NCBI RefSeq assembly: GCF_027257175.1 | Contig: NZ_JAPFGD010000010.1 | Coordinates: 1 to 64,000 of the forward strand | Source of the DNA: Castellaniella sp. S9 | GTDB taxonomy: Bacteria > Pseudomonadota > Gammaproteobacteria > Burkholderiales > Burkholderiaceae_B | Reading direction: 5' to 3' | DNA: 64,000 nt | In this document: one piece after another, positions 18,456 to 27,125 of the stretch | Layout of the letters: each line of letters starts with the position of its first letter | Numbering within the stretch: the stretch's first letter is position 1 | Made by a program: the position numbers and the translations under genes | Notes under the pieces: generated by a model | Database searches by the model: none | What the model was told of the DNA's origin: nothing | Seen by the model: only the letters and a program-made list of their open reading frames with translations

Positions 18456-19454
18456 TTATGCGAGCTTAGTGGCATGGTCTCCGTTTGGTGGATTTGATGT
18501 AAACAGTAATTTGTAGATATCTTCCGTAGAATCAAATATAGCTGCTAGCATCAGAAGTAAAAGCGGTGGTTTTATATTGCCGAGAAATTCGATTTGATTT
18601 AGCTCCATATGGTAGTTAAATTTGTCTACCTGCGCAGTCGGTGTTGTCAGTTCTCTGTAATCGGGTGAGAAATGGCGGTCGAGCCATATGCTAGGGGTGT
18701 GAGTATAAATATACTTGGGAAGATCGTTTTTTAGGTAGGTATATATGCAATGGTGCGATGGGTTTTTTTTATACAATCCCAATTTTACTAGACGTTCCAG
18801 AAGGTGCTTGTGGGCATTACCATACTGTATATGTGTCGCCTCATTTGTGGCTCGCAGAACGAGGGCTCGATATCGGGACAAGATGGGATGCATATTAGCC
18901 TGCATAAGGGCTTCATCCAATTGCTCGCCTTCTAAAGTAGCTGGATTAGGAGTTGTATATGCCTGCCTCCAAGACACTTGGCAGAGCGCCACTTCGTGGA
19001 TGGGACATATATCGACCCCAGGAAGGTGGTGCTCTCTGTGCCAATAGGACATTCCGTACGCGAGTAAGTCTTGCTCTCGACAGTATTGACAGAATTTAAA
19101 TGGATATGAGGCCGACGTGCTTTCAGAGTAAAAATTCGCAAAGGAGTAGACGGGAACTTTTGTCTCTTTTACTGGTGTTTGATCTGATATGCTGCGCCAA
19201 TGCTTTGTCAGCGCAAGTAAAGTATGTCGCGTACGATACTCTGTTTCACTGAGCCCAGAGAAATACGCTAAGATTGCATGAGTATGTTTGGCAGTCCATG
19301 GATGGGCACAGCCTGCAGGGCGTAGCATCTTGGTTGCCCTGGAAAAAACTAGCGACTGATTATAGTGATCAGAACCTCCATACTCGTTTAGTACCCAGAT
19401 ACGGTATAGATGTCCGACGGCAAGCTCGTTTGGCAGTGGTTTGGAAAAGAGCAT
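18456..19454 (-). CDS. Second TniQ-family target-selection protein
   Basis: 332 aa. The TniQ zinc-binding signature is intact: FCQYCREQ (C122, C125), YWHREHHLPGVDICPIH (His142/143, C150, H153). It is much shorter than the TnsD next door and lacks its long C-terminal DNA-binding region. It starts 2 nt after the end of the tnsD-like gene and is the last gene of the leftward tns operon, in the place where Tn7 has tnsE. It probably directs an alternative transposition target. No cas genes are near, so there is no evidence of RNA-guided targeting. Confidence 0.85.
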   Translation of the reverse strand: MLFSKPLPNELAVGHLYRIWVLNEYGGSDHYNQSLVFSRATKMLRPAGCAHPWTAKHTHAILAYFSGLSETEYRTRHTLLALTKHWRSISDQTPVKETKVPVYSFANFYSESTSASYPFKFCQYCREQDLLAYGMSYWHREHHLPGVDICPIHEVALCQVSWRQAYTTPNPATLEGEQLDEALMQANMHPILSRYRALVLRATNEATHIQYGNAHKHLLERLVKLGLYKKNPSHHCIYTYLKNDLPKYIYTHTPSIWLDRHFSPDYRELTTPTAQVDKFNYHMELNQIEFLGNIKPPLLLLMLAAIFDSTEDIYKLLFTSNPPNGDHATKLA

Positions 19455-19456
19455 GG

Positions 19457-21220
19457 CTATGCTTTATAACGGTGATTCGAGTGCATTATGTGATTTTGGC
19501 GAATTTGTTCGATCACATTTCTCGTTTGTGGCAAACGATCTAGCTTCCCTAGATAGGGCTTAAGCTTCGGGATAACTTGGTATAGTTGCTGTAGCCGGAC
19601 TGGTTTGATAGGGCTTTGCTGGCTAATAATTTCTTGCCCAATTTTTTCAATTAAGCACGCTAATTGCTCATCGCGTTTGCCCCAGTCAACACGAGCTTGG
19701 CTTGTAGGCAGATATTTGGGTATAGATGTCAGACTTTGAATGAGCCACTGTTTGTCATGTCGATACAGCCAAGAATAGTACGCAGGCTGTAAGGTGCGCA
19801 ACTCTGTAAGTATAGCGTCTGGGTGCCTGGCTATAGTTTCCATCCAGGTGCGCTTAGCTATCATGCGCTGGCCTTCGATCCGTGCATCTCTCCAATCTTG
19901 ATGTAGGCCCGATTCAGTCCGAAGAAGCCTCGTGATAGTTTGGATGGAAACCTGATGCCTAGCTGCCAGGATCGCTTTGTCTGCACCTGTGCGCAGCTCA
20001 CAGACGATACTTTGTATGGTTGGCTTTGGCAGTTTTGATCGTCTATCTACTTGTACCCCTTGGCTACTGGCCCATGCTTGTGCGGTCGATACCGACACCC
20101 CGACTTGAGCGGCTGCTTTTGAAATTGTTAGCCCCATTTTGTTAACCAAATTTAGGAGTTCCTCGACGCGTAGGCTTTTGGTCGATGATGGGATTGTGCT
20201 CGCTGCTTTTGATAAGCCATAGTTAACGCGTTTGTAGGGAGGATGTGTGTATGCAAACCAGAACGTATCCCACTGCCCATAGAGCCAAAGAATGATCAAA
20301 AGATGTCTGAGCGGATGAGTAGACCGTTGAGGATGGCTTAGTAATCGCGATAGTTGCAGTTTTGCTCTGTCGGGGCTTAACGGTAAAGGGAGGTCAAGGC
20401 TAGATTCTTGCAGCGGAAGCAAGAATCGGAAATAGCTATCTGCGGCTTCTTTCAGTGCGATCTGAGTGTTGCCTCGCAATAGGCCATGTGAGTACAGAGC
20501 ATCTCTATAGATAGCGCACAGTTTGATCGAATCAATATATGTGTCCCAAGAGAGGCTGTTGGCGCCAACAACAATATTCGCCAGTCGTTGTAATAGCGAT
20601 TTTGCACAGAACGCGAGCGGATTGCTTGGGGTTTCGTAGAATGATCCCTTATGCGGTAGGTACCATAAAAATTGCCCGATACCAGTGGATTTTTTAGTGC
20701 TTTCTAGGAGCATGCATCCGTGAGTTGGACAAACCCATACGCCAGGTAGCTGATGCGTTAGATGCCAGTATGACGTACCAAACAGTAGTTGATCGTTGCT
20801 CATGCACGATGGGCATGCTTTAAGCGGATGATGCGCTCGCAATCCGCTAGACGGCAGCCCGAGGCGACTTTTTATAGCACTGGCGTGACCCTGGCTCAAG
20901 GTGTGTACAAGATCTTGCGCTTCTTGTGCAGATTTCCAACGAAGGAAAAATGGAAGAATCGTGTGCTTGTATATGATTTCTTCTGAGGTCACACCAAAAT
21001 GGCCTTGTGTTCGTTCGACGAAGACGTTGATTCTGGATGCAAAGTCGTGTTGGCTCCCATGGCGAGGATGACCGAATAATTGTGAATTGCTGATGCTTGC
21101 CAATGTGTTGCCCGTTACGTAGTGATAGCGGCAACAGAGGCTATATAGCGTCTCGTCCTCGAACCAACATGTGATTGGTAGTCGTAGATTTAATTCAAGC
21201 AATTTCTCAAAGCTATCCAT
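19457..21220 (-). CDS. tnsD: TnsD/TniQ-family target-site protein
   Basis: 587 aa. The N-terminal TniQ domain has CPSC (C136, C139) and WHLTHQLPGVWVCPTHG (C164, H167). A long C-terminal region contains at least one HTH-like stretch (ISKAAAQVGVSVSTAQAWAS, about 386-405) and a TnsD-type tail. TnsD proteins bind a specific chromosomal attachment site and recruit TnsC. It lies 18 nt after tnsC. The target site cannot be named from the window. Confidence 0.87.
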   Translation of the reverse strand: MDSFEKLLELNLRLPITCWFEDETLYSLCCRYHYVTGNTLASISNSQLFGHPRHGSQHDFASRINVFVERTQGHFGVTSEEIIYKHTILPFFLRWKSAQEAQDLVHTLSQGHASAIKSRLGLPSSGLRAHHPLKACPSCMSNDQLLFGTSYWHLTHQLPGVWVCPTHGCMLLESTKKSTGIGQFLWYLPHKGSFYETPSNPLAFCAKSLLQRLANIVVGANSLSWDTYIDSIKLCAIYRDALYSHGLLRGNTQIALKEAADSYFRFLLPLQESSLDLPLPLSPDRAKLQLSRLLSHPQRSTHPLRHLLIILWLYGQWDTFWFAYTHPPYKRVNYGLSKAASTIPSSTKSLRVEELLNLVNKMGLTISKAAAQVGVSVSTAQAWASSQGVQVDRRSKLPKPTIQSIVCELRTGADKAILAARHQVSIQTITRLLRTESGLHQDWRDARIEGQRMIAKRTWMETIARHPDAILTELRTLQPAYYSWLYRHDKQWLIQSLTSIPKYLPTSQARVDWGKRDEQLACLIEKIGQEIISQQSPIKPVRLQQLYQVIPKLKPYLGKLDRLPQTRNVIEQIRQNHIMHSNHRYKA

Positions 21221-21238
21221 GCTGTAGCCTCTTGCACG

Positions 21239-22555
21239 CTAATTGATTGGGCGGCGACTTTGACGTCTATAAGCAGCCTGACGTAGCTCGTCGGCAGTGA
21301 CCTTTCTTTTCCTTGATGCCTTTGGAGCTTTGGGCTGCTTGACGACACCCAGAGCTTCACGTTCTGCCGAAGGGAGTGCATCTGTTTGAACTTTCTTGGC
21401 CAATAATTGCTGCTGCAATAATTTCTGATGATCGGCAAGAACGGCAGCGGTCACTTTGGGCAATGGAAATGGACATTCGTATTGTTTATTGGCTTGAGTG
21501 TAAGGAGACAGCATGTCGGAAGCTTGTTCGCGAGCTGTCGCGTATTCAGTATGATCAAAAGCATTGCGCAGATCGGCTTCTGTGACTTGTCGCAGTCCCT
21601 TTTCCCATACCAAGTGGTAGGCCAGCGTTATTAACTGCACAGTTAAGCGTTTTAGCCCGGCGGTAAATTGATAAATTACGTAACGCTCGCGCACCAAGTC
21701 AATATGAAGACTGTCACCTAAAACTGCTTGGATCGCAGAAAGATATTCAGACCAGTCGGGCGAATCAGGTGTTGCTGGGAGCAAGATTTGCGGCCTAGAG
21801 AGTAAGCGTTGTCTGTCTTGCTCTGGACGCCTTTGAAGTAATCGACAAAGGCTATAGTTCGCGGCAAAAATAAACGGTAGACCAATGTATGCCATTTGGT
21901 ATAAACATTTTGTCACCGAGGTGTTGGCGGTGCTGCTTTGTGTTAGAAACTGGAGTTCATCTAAGACTAAAAGTGAAACTCCGGATTTGTAGGCGATTTT
22001 GGCGCATAGAGGTACTATTTGACGAGGCCTCCCGTTGTTATCCCCTAACTGGGTGTGAACGAAAGGACTCAGTAGAGCAGTAGAAGTCGAGAGACTTTGA
22101 ACCTGTATGTGCCAGTACGATTGCGTTGGTATGTTGTCATGGCCTCGCCCGATTTCGATCTCCGAAGCCACCGGTAGTAAACGCTTTAACGCTCGCAGCA
22201 TAGAGGTTTTTCCAACACCTGCTGGCCCGGTTAGGCAAATAGGTGCGTGCCAATTAACTAGGAAATCATCGAGTGGTGTATAGATGTGACTTAAAAACTG
22301 TTGCTCAGTTTGATATACGCTTTTGCAATGAGCCCTCATGTCTCCAATGAGCTGGTGCAGAATTTTTAGATCTGCTGTCGTAGGGATATACAGCTCATTG
22401 AGCAAGTGGGTGATTTGATTCCTGATCATGTCACTTTGTGTGTTCATGAGGGAATTTGGTGATGGCGGTATTTTGGTTACACGCTGTTTTATTACGCTTA
22501 AATCGTTCAGTTCGTCGAATCTGCTGTTCAACACCTTTGCAAAATTAGGATTCAT
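21239..22555 (-). CDS. tnsC: TnsC transposition regulator AAA+ ATPase
   Basis: 438 aa. Walker A is GPAGVGKTS (about 110-118), Walker B is LLVLDE (about 195-200), and the sensor region has FIFAANYSLC. It links target-bound TniQ proteins to the TnsAB transposase. The ATG at 22555 lies inside the last codons of tnsB (11-nt overlap), indicating coupling. The C-terminal tail is basic (KAPKASRKRKV). Confidence 0.92.
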   Translation of the reverse strand: MNPNFAKVLNSRFDELNDLSVIKQRVTKIPPSPNSLMNTQSDMIRNQITHLLNELYIPTTADLKILHQLIGDMRAHCKSVYQTEQQFLSHIYTPLDDFLVNWHAPICLTGPAGVGKTSMLRALKRLLPVASEIEIGRGHDNIPTQSYWHIQVQSLSTSTALLSPFVHTQLGDNNGRPRQIVPLCAKIAYKSGVSLLVLDELQFLTQSSTANTSVTKCLYQMAYIGLPFIFAANYSLCRLLQRRPEQDRQRLLSRPQILLPATPDSPDWSEYLSAIQAVLGDSLHIDLVRERYVIYQFTAGLKRLTVQLITLAYHLVWEKGLRQVTEADLRNAFDHTEYATAREQASDMLSPYTQANKQYECPFPLPKVTAAVLADHQKLLQQQLLAKKVQTDALPSAEREALGVVKQPKAPKASRKRKVTADELRQAAYRRQSRRPIN

Positions 22556-24587
22556 AGGATTTACCTGTCAGAAGGGCTTTGGTACCTTTGACGCTGGTAC
22601 GTCGCTGCTGAGCGTGAGCAGAAGGAAGGCGTCGCGTAGTTTGCCGCGAATGCCATTGCTTCCCATTGTCTGTTTCGAATTTTCCCAATTGTTCGATAAT
22701 TGCCGCATGAGTATGGGTACGCTGCTCCGCTTTCCTTTTCTTCAGGATGCCATCTTCATTCTGTAACTCTGCGTAGCTACGGAATAGCATTTGTGGGTCA
22801 TCGCGAAGGTTTAGCTGCGCGTCCACCTCAATTAGTCGAGAGTCCACGCTGATCCAGATATGGCGCACACAAAGAGGAAGGAGGAAGGCCTCAAGGCGTC
22901 GTATTCCTGATCTGCCTGTGCGTTGCAGAATGCCAGTCTTTAGCAAAGCGTCTGAGTTGTATCTCTGCGATAGTAGTGTGACACCGTCGCGCCCTACAGA
23001 TACGGTGACTTTTGTTAAAAATCGACGAGCAGCTTCATCGAAGGTGATCGTCAGGCCATCGTTGCGTGCTCGATCGTTCAGAAAGTTATAAATACCGGTA
23101 GGGTTGGGCGCAACCCCATGTCGCTTCATTTCCGGAGTCATGTGACCAATAGCGTTGGCGCTTTGATTTTCCGCGAGGAGCCTTCTGATCTCACGAACAG
23201 CCATTGTGTAAGGTGTCAAATTGCTGGTTTTATATCGAGGCAAGCCTTCTTGCTTCGTGACGCGCCTTTGCGAAGACTCAACGATGCCTTTACTTTGCCC
23301 CTGCCCGGACGGTGTGAATTCGCGAATAATGAGCACCCCTGCCTCATTGAGGTTTTGTGTGCCTGGTTCGCGTTTGATGCCTGGCCCCCGGTCAGTGATT
23401 AAATACGGTGATAGCCCGCTTGATGGCCATTGATGTTCTTCGATATTGATATTGAATAGGGCACAGAATTTTTTCTTCGATATTGCTGCACAAAATTGTG
23501 CAGCGTTATACGCCTCATTTGTTTCAGATCCGAAAGAAAATCCGATGCCGAGGCGCAATGCAGAGGCGGTGTCTACTACGCGAGCAACACATAGTGGTGG
23601 TAGAGGCTGGTCATCGATATAACTCTTGGGCCGATCTTCGCAAAAGTACGCGTCAGCCTCTACGCGCTCTAGTAGATTGCTGACAGAGCTTGAGAATTTT
23701 CCCCGGTGTTGCGCGTTACGCCGTCGATGTTTAGTTTCGCCCCAGCGCGCACGTTGAACTTCGGTAAGTCCAAAAGCCTTTTTAATCTGATACCTGTATT
23801 GATCTATGGTCGGAATCACGATGGTGCCACTGGATACAATTCGCTTGATACCATACTCGTCAGTAACGCTATGCGCGTTGAAGTCCCTAGCCATGGCTTC
23901 TTGATAGATGGAGGTCAGTGTTCTCCCGTCTGCACGACGTTTTTTGTAAGAGGTTTTAATTCTTTCTATATCCTCGGCAGTTAAGCGAAGGCCTGCAAGA
24001 GCGCCGCGTGCGATCGATGGGCGCCCAAGTTTTGCACGGCCAGGATGCTTGAGGCGATCCCAATGACCACAGTTGAAATAGCGTGGAGTTAGTGTCCATA
24101 AGCTTTGGCCAAAACATAGATATGAAAAAAACCATAATCGTATACGTTGTGCATTTAGTTTATTTGCAGTGGCGTAGCTATTGATCTCTTTTTCCGGATT
24201 GGGAGAACTCATGATCTGTTGTCTGCGCTCAAGCAATGGAGCGATTAGGAATAGGCGTTCTTCTGCTCGCTCTAGATCACTTTTCTTTTTTTTCCTATTT
24301 TTACACTGTAGATCAATCATGCTTAGGTCTTGGCCTTGCCTTTTTTTGAGAAACGGTGGCACGCCAATGCGGGCTGAAGAGTTCGTGATGATGCCGTCCG
24401 TGAGGCCAGTTTCAAATAAGTCACGCGGTAATGAATATAGATATGCCAGCGGCCGCCCATCGGCGGCTGTAAACAGAACAAGATGAACAATTTTCGTTGC
24501 TCGGTCGCTGCACAGCAGATAGTATGTGAGGCCAGCTTCAAGGAGCTGAAAGCCTTTGGGAGCAGTAAGAGGAGTACCAACTTGCAT
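22545..24587 (-). CDS. tnsB: TnsB DDE transposase
   Basis: 680 aa, Mu/Tn7-type retroviral-integrase-fold transposase. The DDE triad is assigned to D312 (VEADAYF), D399 (YLITDRGPG) and E437 (QSKGIVESSQRR). N-terminal HTH-type DNA-binding regions and a C-terminal Mu-type beta-barrel are consistent. It cuts and joins the 3' ends of the element. A good ribosome site (GAGGTGA) overlaps the tnsA stop and places the ATG at 24587. Confidence 0.93.
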   Translation of the reverse strand: MQVGTPLTAPKGFQLLEAGLTYYLLCSDRATKIVHLVLFTAADGRPLAYLYSLPRDLFETGLTDGIITNSSARIGVPPFLKKRQGQDLSMIDLQCKNRKKKKSDLERAEERLFLIAPLLERRQQIMSSPNPEKEINSYATANKLNAQRIRLWFFSYLCFGQSLWTLTPRYFNCGHWDRLKHPGRAKLGRPSIARGALAGLRLTAEDIERIKTSYKKRRADGRTLTSIYQEAMARDFNAHSVTDEYGIKRIVSSGTIVIPTIDQYRYQIKKAFGLTEVQRARWGETKHRRRNAQHRGKFSSSVSNLLERVEADAYFCEDRPKSYIDDQPLPPLCVARVVDTASALRLGIGFSFGSETNEAYNAAQFCAAISKKKFCALFNINIEEHQWPSSGLSPYLITDRGPGIKREPGTQNLNEAGVLIIREFTPSGQGQSKGIVESSQRRVTKQEGLPRYKTSNLTPYTMAVREIRRLLAENQSANAIGHMTPEMKRHGVAPNPTGIYNFLNDRARNDGLTITFDEAARRFLTKVTVSVGRDGVTLLSQRYNSDALLKTGILQRTGRSGIRRLEAFLLPLCVRHIWISVDSRLIEVDAQLNLRDDPQMLFRSYAELQNEDGILKKRKAEQRTHTHAAIIEQLGKFETDNGKQWHSRQTTRRLPSAHAQQRRTSVKGTKALLTGKSYES

Positions 24588-24590
24588 CGT

Positions 24591-25571
24591 TCACCTCACA
24601 AATAAGTAGGAATAGTCCAGCAAGACGTCGGAGCGTTCTGGATTCAGCGGCTTATCCGGCAAAATCGGCCTGTGCAGATCAATCCGCAATTGTCGAAACC
24701 AGATCGCTTGGTAAAACGCCGTCAGACAACCTTCTCTACTGCATTGCAGTTCTTTGGTTAGGCTGGGTAGTAGTGAGAGGAGTGTCTCTGGTGTATCAAT
24801 AATTTTTTGAACACGGCTAATGACTCGTTCTCTTACTATTGAAGATAAGGCGGTGGGACGTTGTGCCCGTAGGTATAACGTTTGTAGATTGGAGATCACT
24901 TGTGTGTCCAGACTCTCGGACGCTACAAAGTGAGTGGTAATCTCTGCATCAGAAAAATACAGTTTTTCGAGGTGATGTCGTAAGGCTAAGGGTTGCCCAT
25001 TGGTATGGAATGCACCAGTCACGGCGGTTCGGGTTGGAGGCACTTTACGGTCAATAAAGCTTTCATGCGTGGGCTTTACGCTCCAATTCACACAGTATGG
25101 ACCTCGGTCGTCGTTTAGGAACAACAATAGGTCGCCCAGATAGGGAAATGGCAATCGAACTGAGTCGCCCTCATCAGTTTTAAGCCAAATCACAGGGTGC
25201 TTAGATAAGATGTTCAGTCGCTCGGCGACGTCGATAGTGCCTTTAAAAGGCCGCAAGGCCATCAGTTTTGTATCACCGCGACCCGCCAGTGGATGTGGAG
25301 CTTCGAGCGTATGAAGCATATGCTGTTCATGGATATCGAAGACATTAGGGTTATAGAGTCCAAGTAAGCATACATGTCGTTCAGGCTGTGACATGAAGTG
25401 CAGATCCCGGCCAAGCTTCTTTGAGTACATCGTCGATGGACGGCTTTTGGTGGGCGCCTCGTCACGCGTAGCAAGCATTGCAGGCCGGTACTCAGAGCCC
25501 CAGCGCAATTCCAGCTGTCTTGATTCAATCGTTTGAAGCCGCTTTTCGCTAATTAACGCATTGCGCGCCAT
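24591..25571 (-). CDS. tnsA: TnsA endonuclease (5'-strand cleavage)
   Basis: 326 aa when started at the ATG at 25571, chosen because AGGGAG lies 6 nt upstream; a GTG at 25589 is the alternative. The N-terminal nuclease domain carries candidate catalytic residues E64 (MSQPERHVCLLGLY), D147 (YLGDLLLFL) and K166 (NWSVKPTHE), the E-D-x-K pattern of Tn7 TnsA. A C-terminal winged-helix region (from about ADAEITTHF in the ITTHF area) contacts TnsC. A separate TnsA means cut-and-paste transposition is expected. First gene of the operon. Confidence 0.92.
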   Translation of the reverse strand: MARNALISEKRLQTIESRQLELRWGSEYRPAMLATRDEAPTKSRPSTMYSKKLGRDLHFMSQPERHVCLLGLYNPNVFDIHEQHMLHTLEAPHPLAGRGDTKLMALRPFKGTIDVAERLNILSKHPVIWLKTDEGDSVRLPFPYLGDLLLFLNDDRGPYCVNWSVKPTHESFIDRKVPPTRTAVTGAFHTNGQPLALRHHLEKLYFSDAEITTHFVASESLDTQVISNLQTLYLRAQRPTALSSIVRERVISRVQKIIDTPETLLSLLPSLTKELQCSREGCLTAFYQAIWFRQLRIDLHRPILPDKPLNPERSDVLLDYSYLFVR

Positions 25572-25589
25572 ATCACTCTCCCTGCTCAC

Positions 25590-26050
25590 ATATGTTGTGT
25601 AGCTTTTCTTAAAAATGGAAACGGGGAATTATTAGGGATGAATTTTTGAAAAAAACCATCCCTCCGATGCTTGACAACACCGTCTGACTCTAGCATCATG
25701 TAAATAGGTTCCCGCCTACATACGTCTACTAGAGGTCAGCTCTCTTCGGAAGAAGAGGCTGGCTTTTGTGCAATTCCCGTGAGTTTATTAACTCTATTGC
25801 ATGTGTGCTCTCCTCATATATCAATCAAAAATAAGCATGGTTACGCGCGTTGCTAGGCGAAGCTCCGCAGCAAATCGAGGCAGTGTCGTACAACAAGCTC
25901 AAAAATAGCGCGTTATGTGCAGTAGGCTGGTAGAGCTTGAGTTGGTGAAGCGAATGAATCCCCGACTGCTTACACTTTTTATATTAATCAGACAGGCAGA
26001 TTAGAAAACAGAGATATGTCCAGTTGACTTGCAATAAGTTTACGCTGGAT
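25590..26050. other. Intergenic region upstream of tnsA
   Basis: About 460 bp without a gene. It holds an inverted repeat AGGGATG (25634-25640) / CATCCCT (25657-25663), another GATGCT...AGCATC about 25 bp further, and a strong hairpin described separately. In Tn7 the right end and the TnsB sites lie just beyond tnsA, but I see no clear series of ~20-bp repeats here. Confidence 0.4.
25735..25767 (+). terminator. Terminator-like hairpin upstream of tnsA
   Basis: GTCAGC-t-CTCTTC (25735-25747), loop GGAA (25748-25751), GAAGAG-GCTGGC (25752-25763), then TTTT. Twelve base pairs with one bulge, a GNRA-class loop and a short T-run suggest a transcript-ending hairpin shielding tnsA from rightward transcription, or a structured RNA. 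It could instead be a protein-binding dyad. Confidence 0.5.
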
Positions 26051-26560
26051 CTATAGCGTAGGGAAGATGTGCTGTCTAGTCATCTGGGCCATCATCCTCA
26101 ACAGAAATTCGTTTTTATCTTCATCTAGGACGTGGCCGTATCGCAGTTGGTCAATCTGTTCAAGCAGAGATGACGCAGTTTTTCGATTTACATTGATGCG
26201 ATTTGCCAGATCAGTCGCCGAAATAAGTGGCCCTCGTGCGCCGGAGGGCTGGGATAGAAGCTGGAAACAATAGAGCCATTTGTCCAGAGGCACGTGTGAG
26301 CGAGCTAAGATCGTACGAGTCCTTACCGTGAACACTAAGGGCTTACCTGGATCGGTTCCATTTTCAGGGCTATGCAAGTTTGGGCATCGGTAATAACCAA
26401 CTGCGCCATCCCTTGTTTGTCGATATATTGGACGCCTGGAGTTACATTCTGGGCAGCAGGGCTGTCCATCCGGCCAACGATACGTTTCTAAAATCTGACG
26501 TGCCCGCTCTTCGGCATTGTCTTGGCGGCTATAGAACATAGGTAGAAGCACATCACTCAT
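26051..26560 (-). CDS. Stand-alone IS1595-type zinc-ribbon/HTH protein
   Basis: 169 aa. The layout matches only the N-terminal DNA-binding part of IS1595/ISXO2 transposases: WPDGQPCCPECNS zinc knuckle (C36, C39) with RCP (C59), PLVFTVRTRTILARSHVPLDKW, then an HTH (ISATDLANRINVNRKTASSLLEQI). The DDE nuclease domain is absent; the ORF stops cleanly soon after the HTH. It lies to the right of tnsA on the same strand. It may be a regulator or a remnant; the intact frame and upstream dyads favour a functional DNA-binding protein (inference). Confidence 0.75.
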   Translation of the reverse strand: MSDVLLPMFYSRQDNAEERARQILETYRWPDGQPCCPECNSRRPIYRQTRDGAVGYYRCPNLHSPENGTDPGKPLVFTVRTRTILARSHVPLDKWLYCFQLLSQPSGARGPLISATDLANRINVNRKTASSLLEQIDQLRYGHVLDEDKNEFLLRMMAQMTRQHIFPTL

Positions 26561-26574
26561 GGGGTTTCTTGAGG

Positions 26575-26646
26575 CCTGAACTCATTCCTGTGCGGCTGCA
26601 TGGCATTGCCTGTACAGAAGTAGGTTAATGCGCGACCGAGTTCAGG
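26575..26646. repeat. 9-bp inverted repeat upstream of the zinc-ribbon gene
   Basis: CCTGAACTC (26575-26583) and GAGTTCAGG (26638-26646) form a perfect 9-bp inverted repeat with a 54-bp interval. It starts 15 bp upstream of the zinc-ribbon gene start, so it may be a binding site or part of an element end. Confidence 0.5.
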
Positions 26647-26666
26647 TACATATTATTAATATGACA

Positions 26667-26684
26667 TTGACATATCGATGTCAA
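26667..26684. promoter_or_regulatory. Operator-like dyad
   Basis: TTGACATATCGATGTCAA has 7-bp perfect arms around a 4-bp centre, flanked by ATTAAT on both sides. It lies about 107 bp upstream of the zinc-ribbon gene in an AT-rich promoter-like stretch; a candidate operator. Confidence 0.5.
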
Positions 26685-27125
26685 AATTAATCTACCTTTT
26701 TATTCGCCTAGAAATTTCTTTATCGCAGGGTTAAGTTGATATATATATTGACAGTGTGCTGGGAGTTTAAGTGGATATAAAGATAGCACAAGTGGTGCTC
26801 TGAAGTGTCCAAAGCAGTAGGCTCATGGTATTCCGCACATAAATTTGTTGTGGGCTGAAGTGGAATTTCCTCATCACAAACCAGCGCCGCCTCATTGCCT
26901 AATCATGCGGCCCTAAAGCTCGCGGTGTTGTGGGCCACAGCGTCGCAGATGTCATCAGTACGCCGGAATCGGAACGCTGGTGGCTTGGTACAAAGACGCG
27001 GGAACTTTACCGATACAGAGGCCGGGCAGCCGCTTTTTTCGGTCCTCCAGTGGTCGACCGCGACAGTTCCCTAGGCGTGGCACTAGCCTGTATGCTTAGT
27101 TCATCTGGGAATTCGGGGGCGAGGC

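Larger units (their letters stand above)
26561..27125. other. Intergenic region between zinc-ribbon gene and RloC-like gene
   Basis: About 565 bp. The left part to about 26,870 is AT-rich and holds the two dyads and a repeated CTGAAGTG (26800-26807, 26855-26862); the right part becomes GC-richer. The composition change near 26,870-26,930 could be the right boundary of the Tn7-like element, but no defined terminal repeat could be established. No credible gene is seen. Confidence 0.4.

Noticed and set aside
18456..25571. CRISPR-associated transposon
   Set aside because: TniQ and TnsABC are present, but no cas gene or CRISPR array was seen anywhere in the window.
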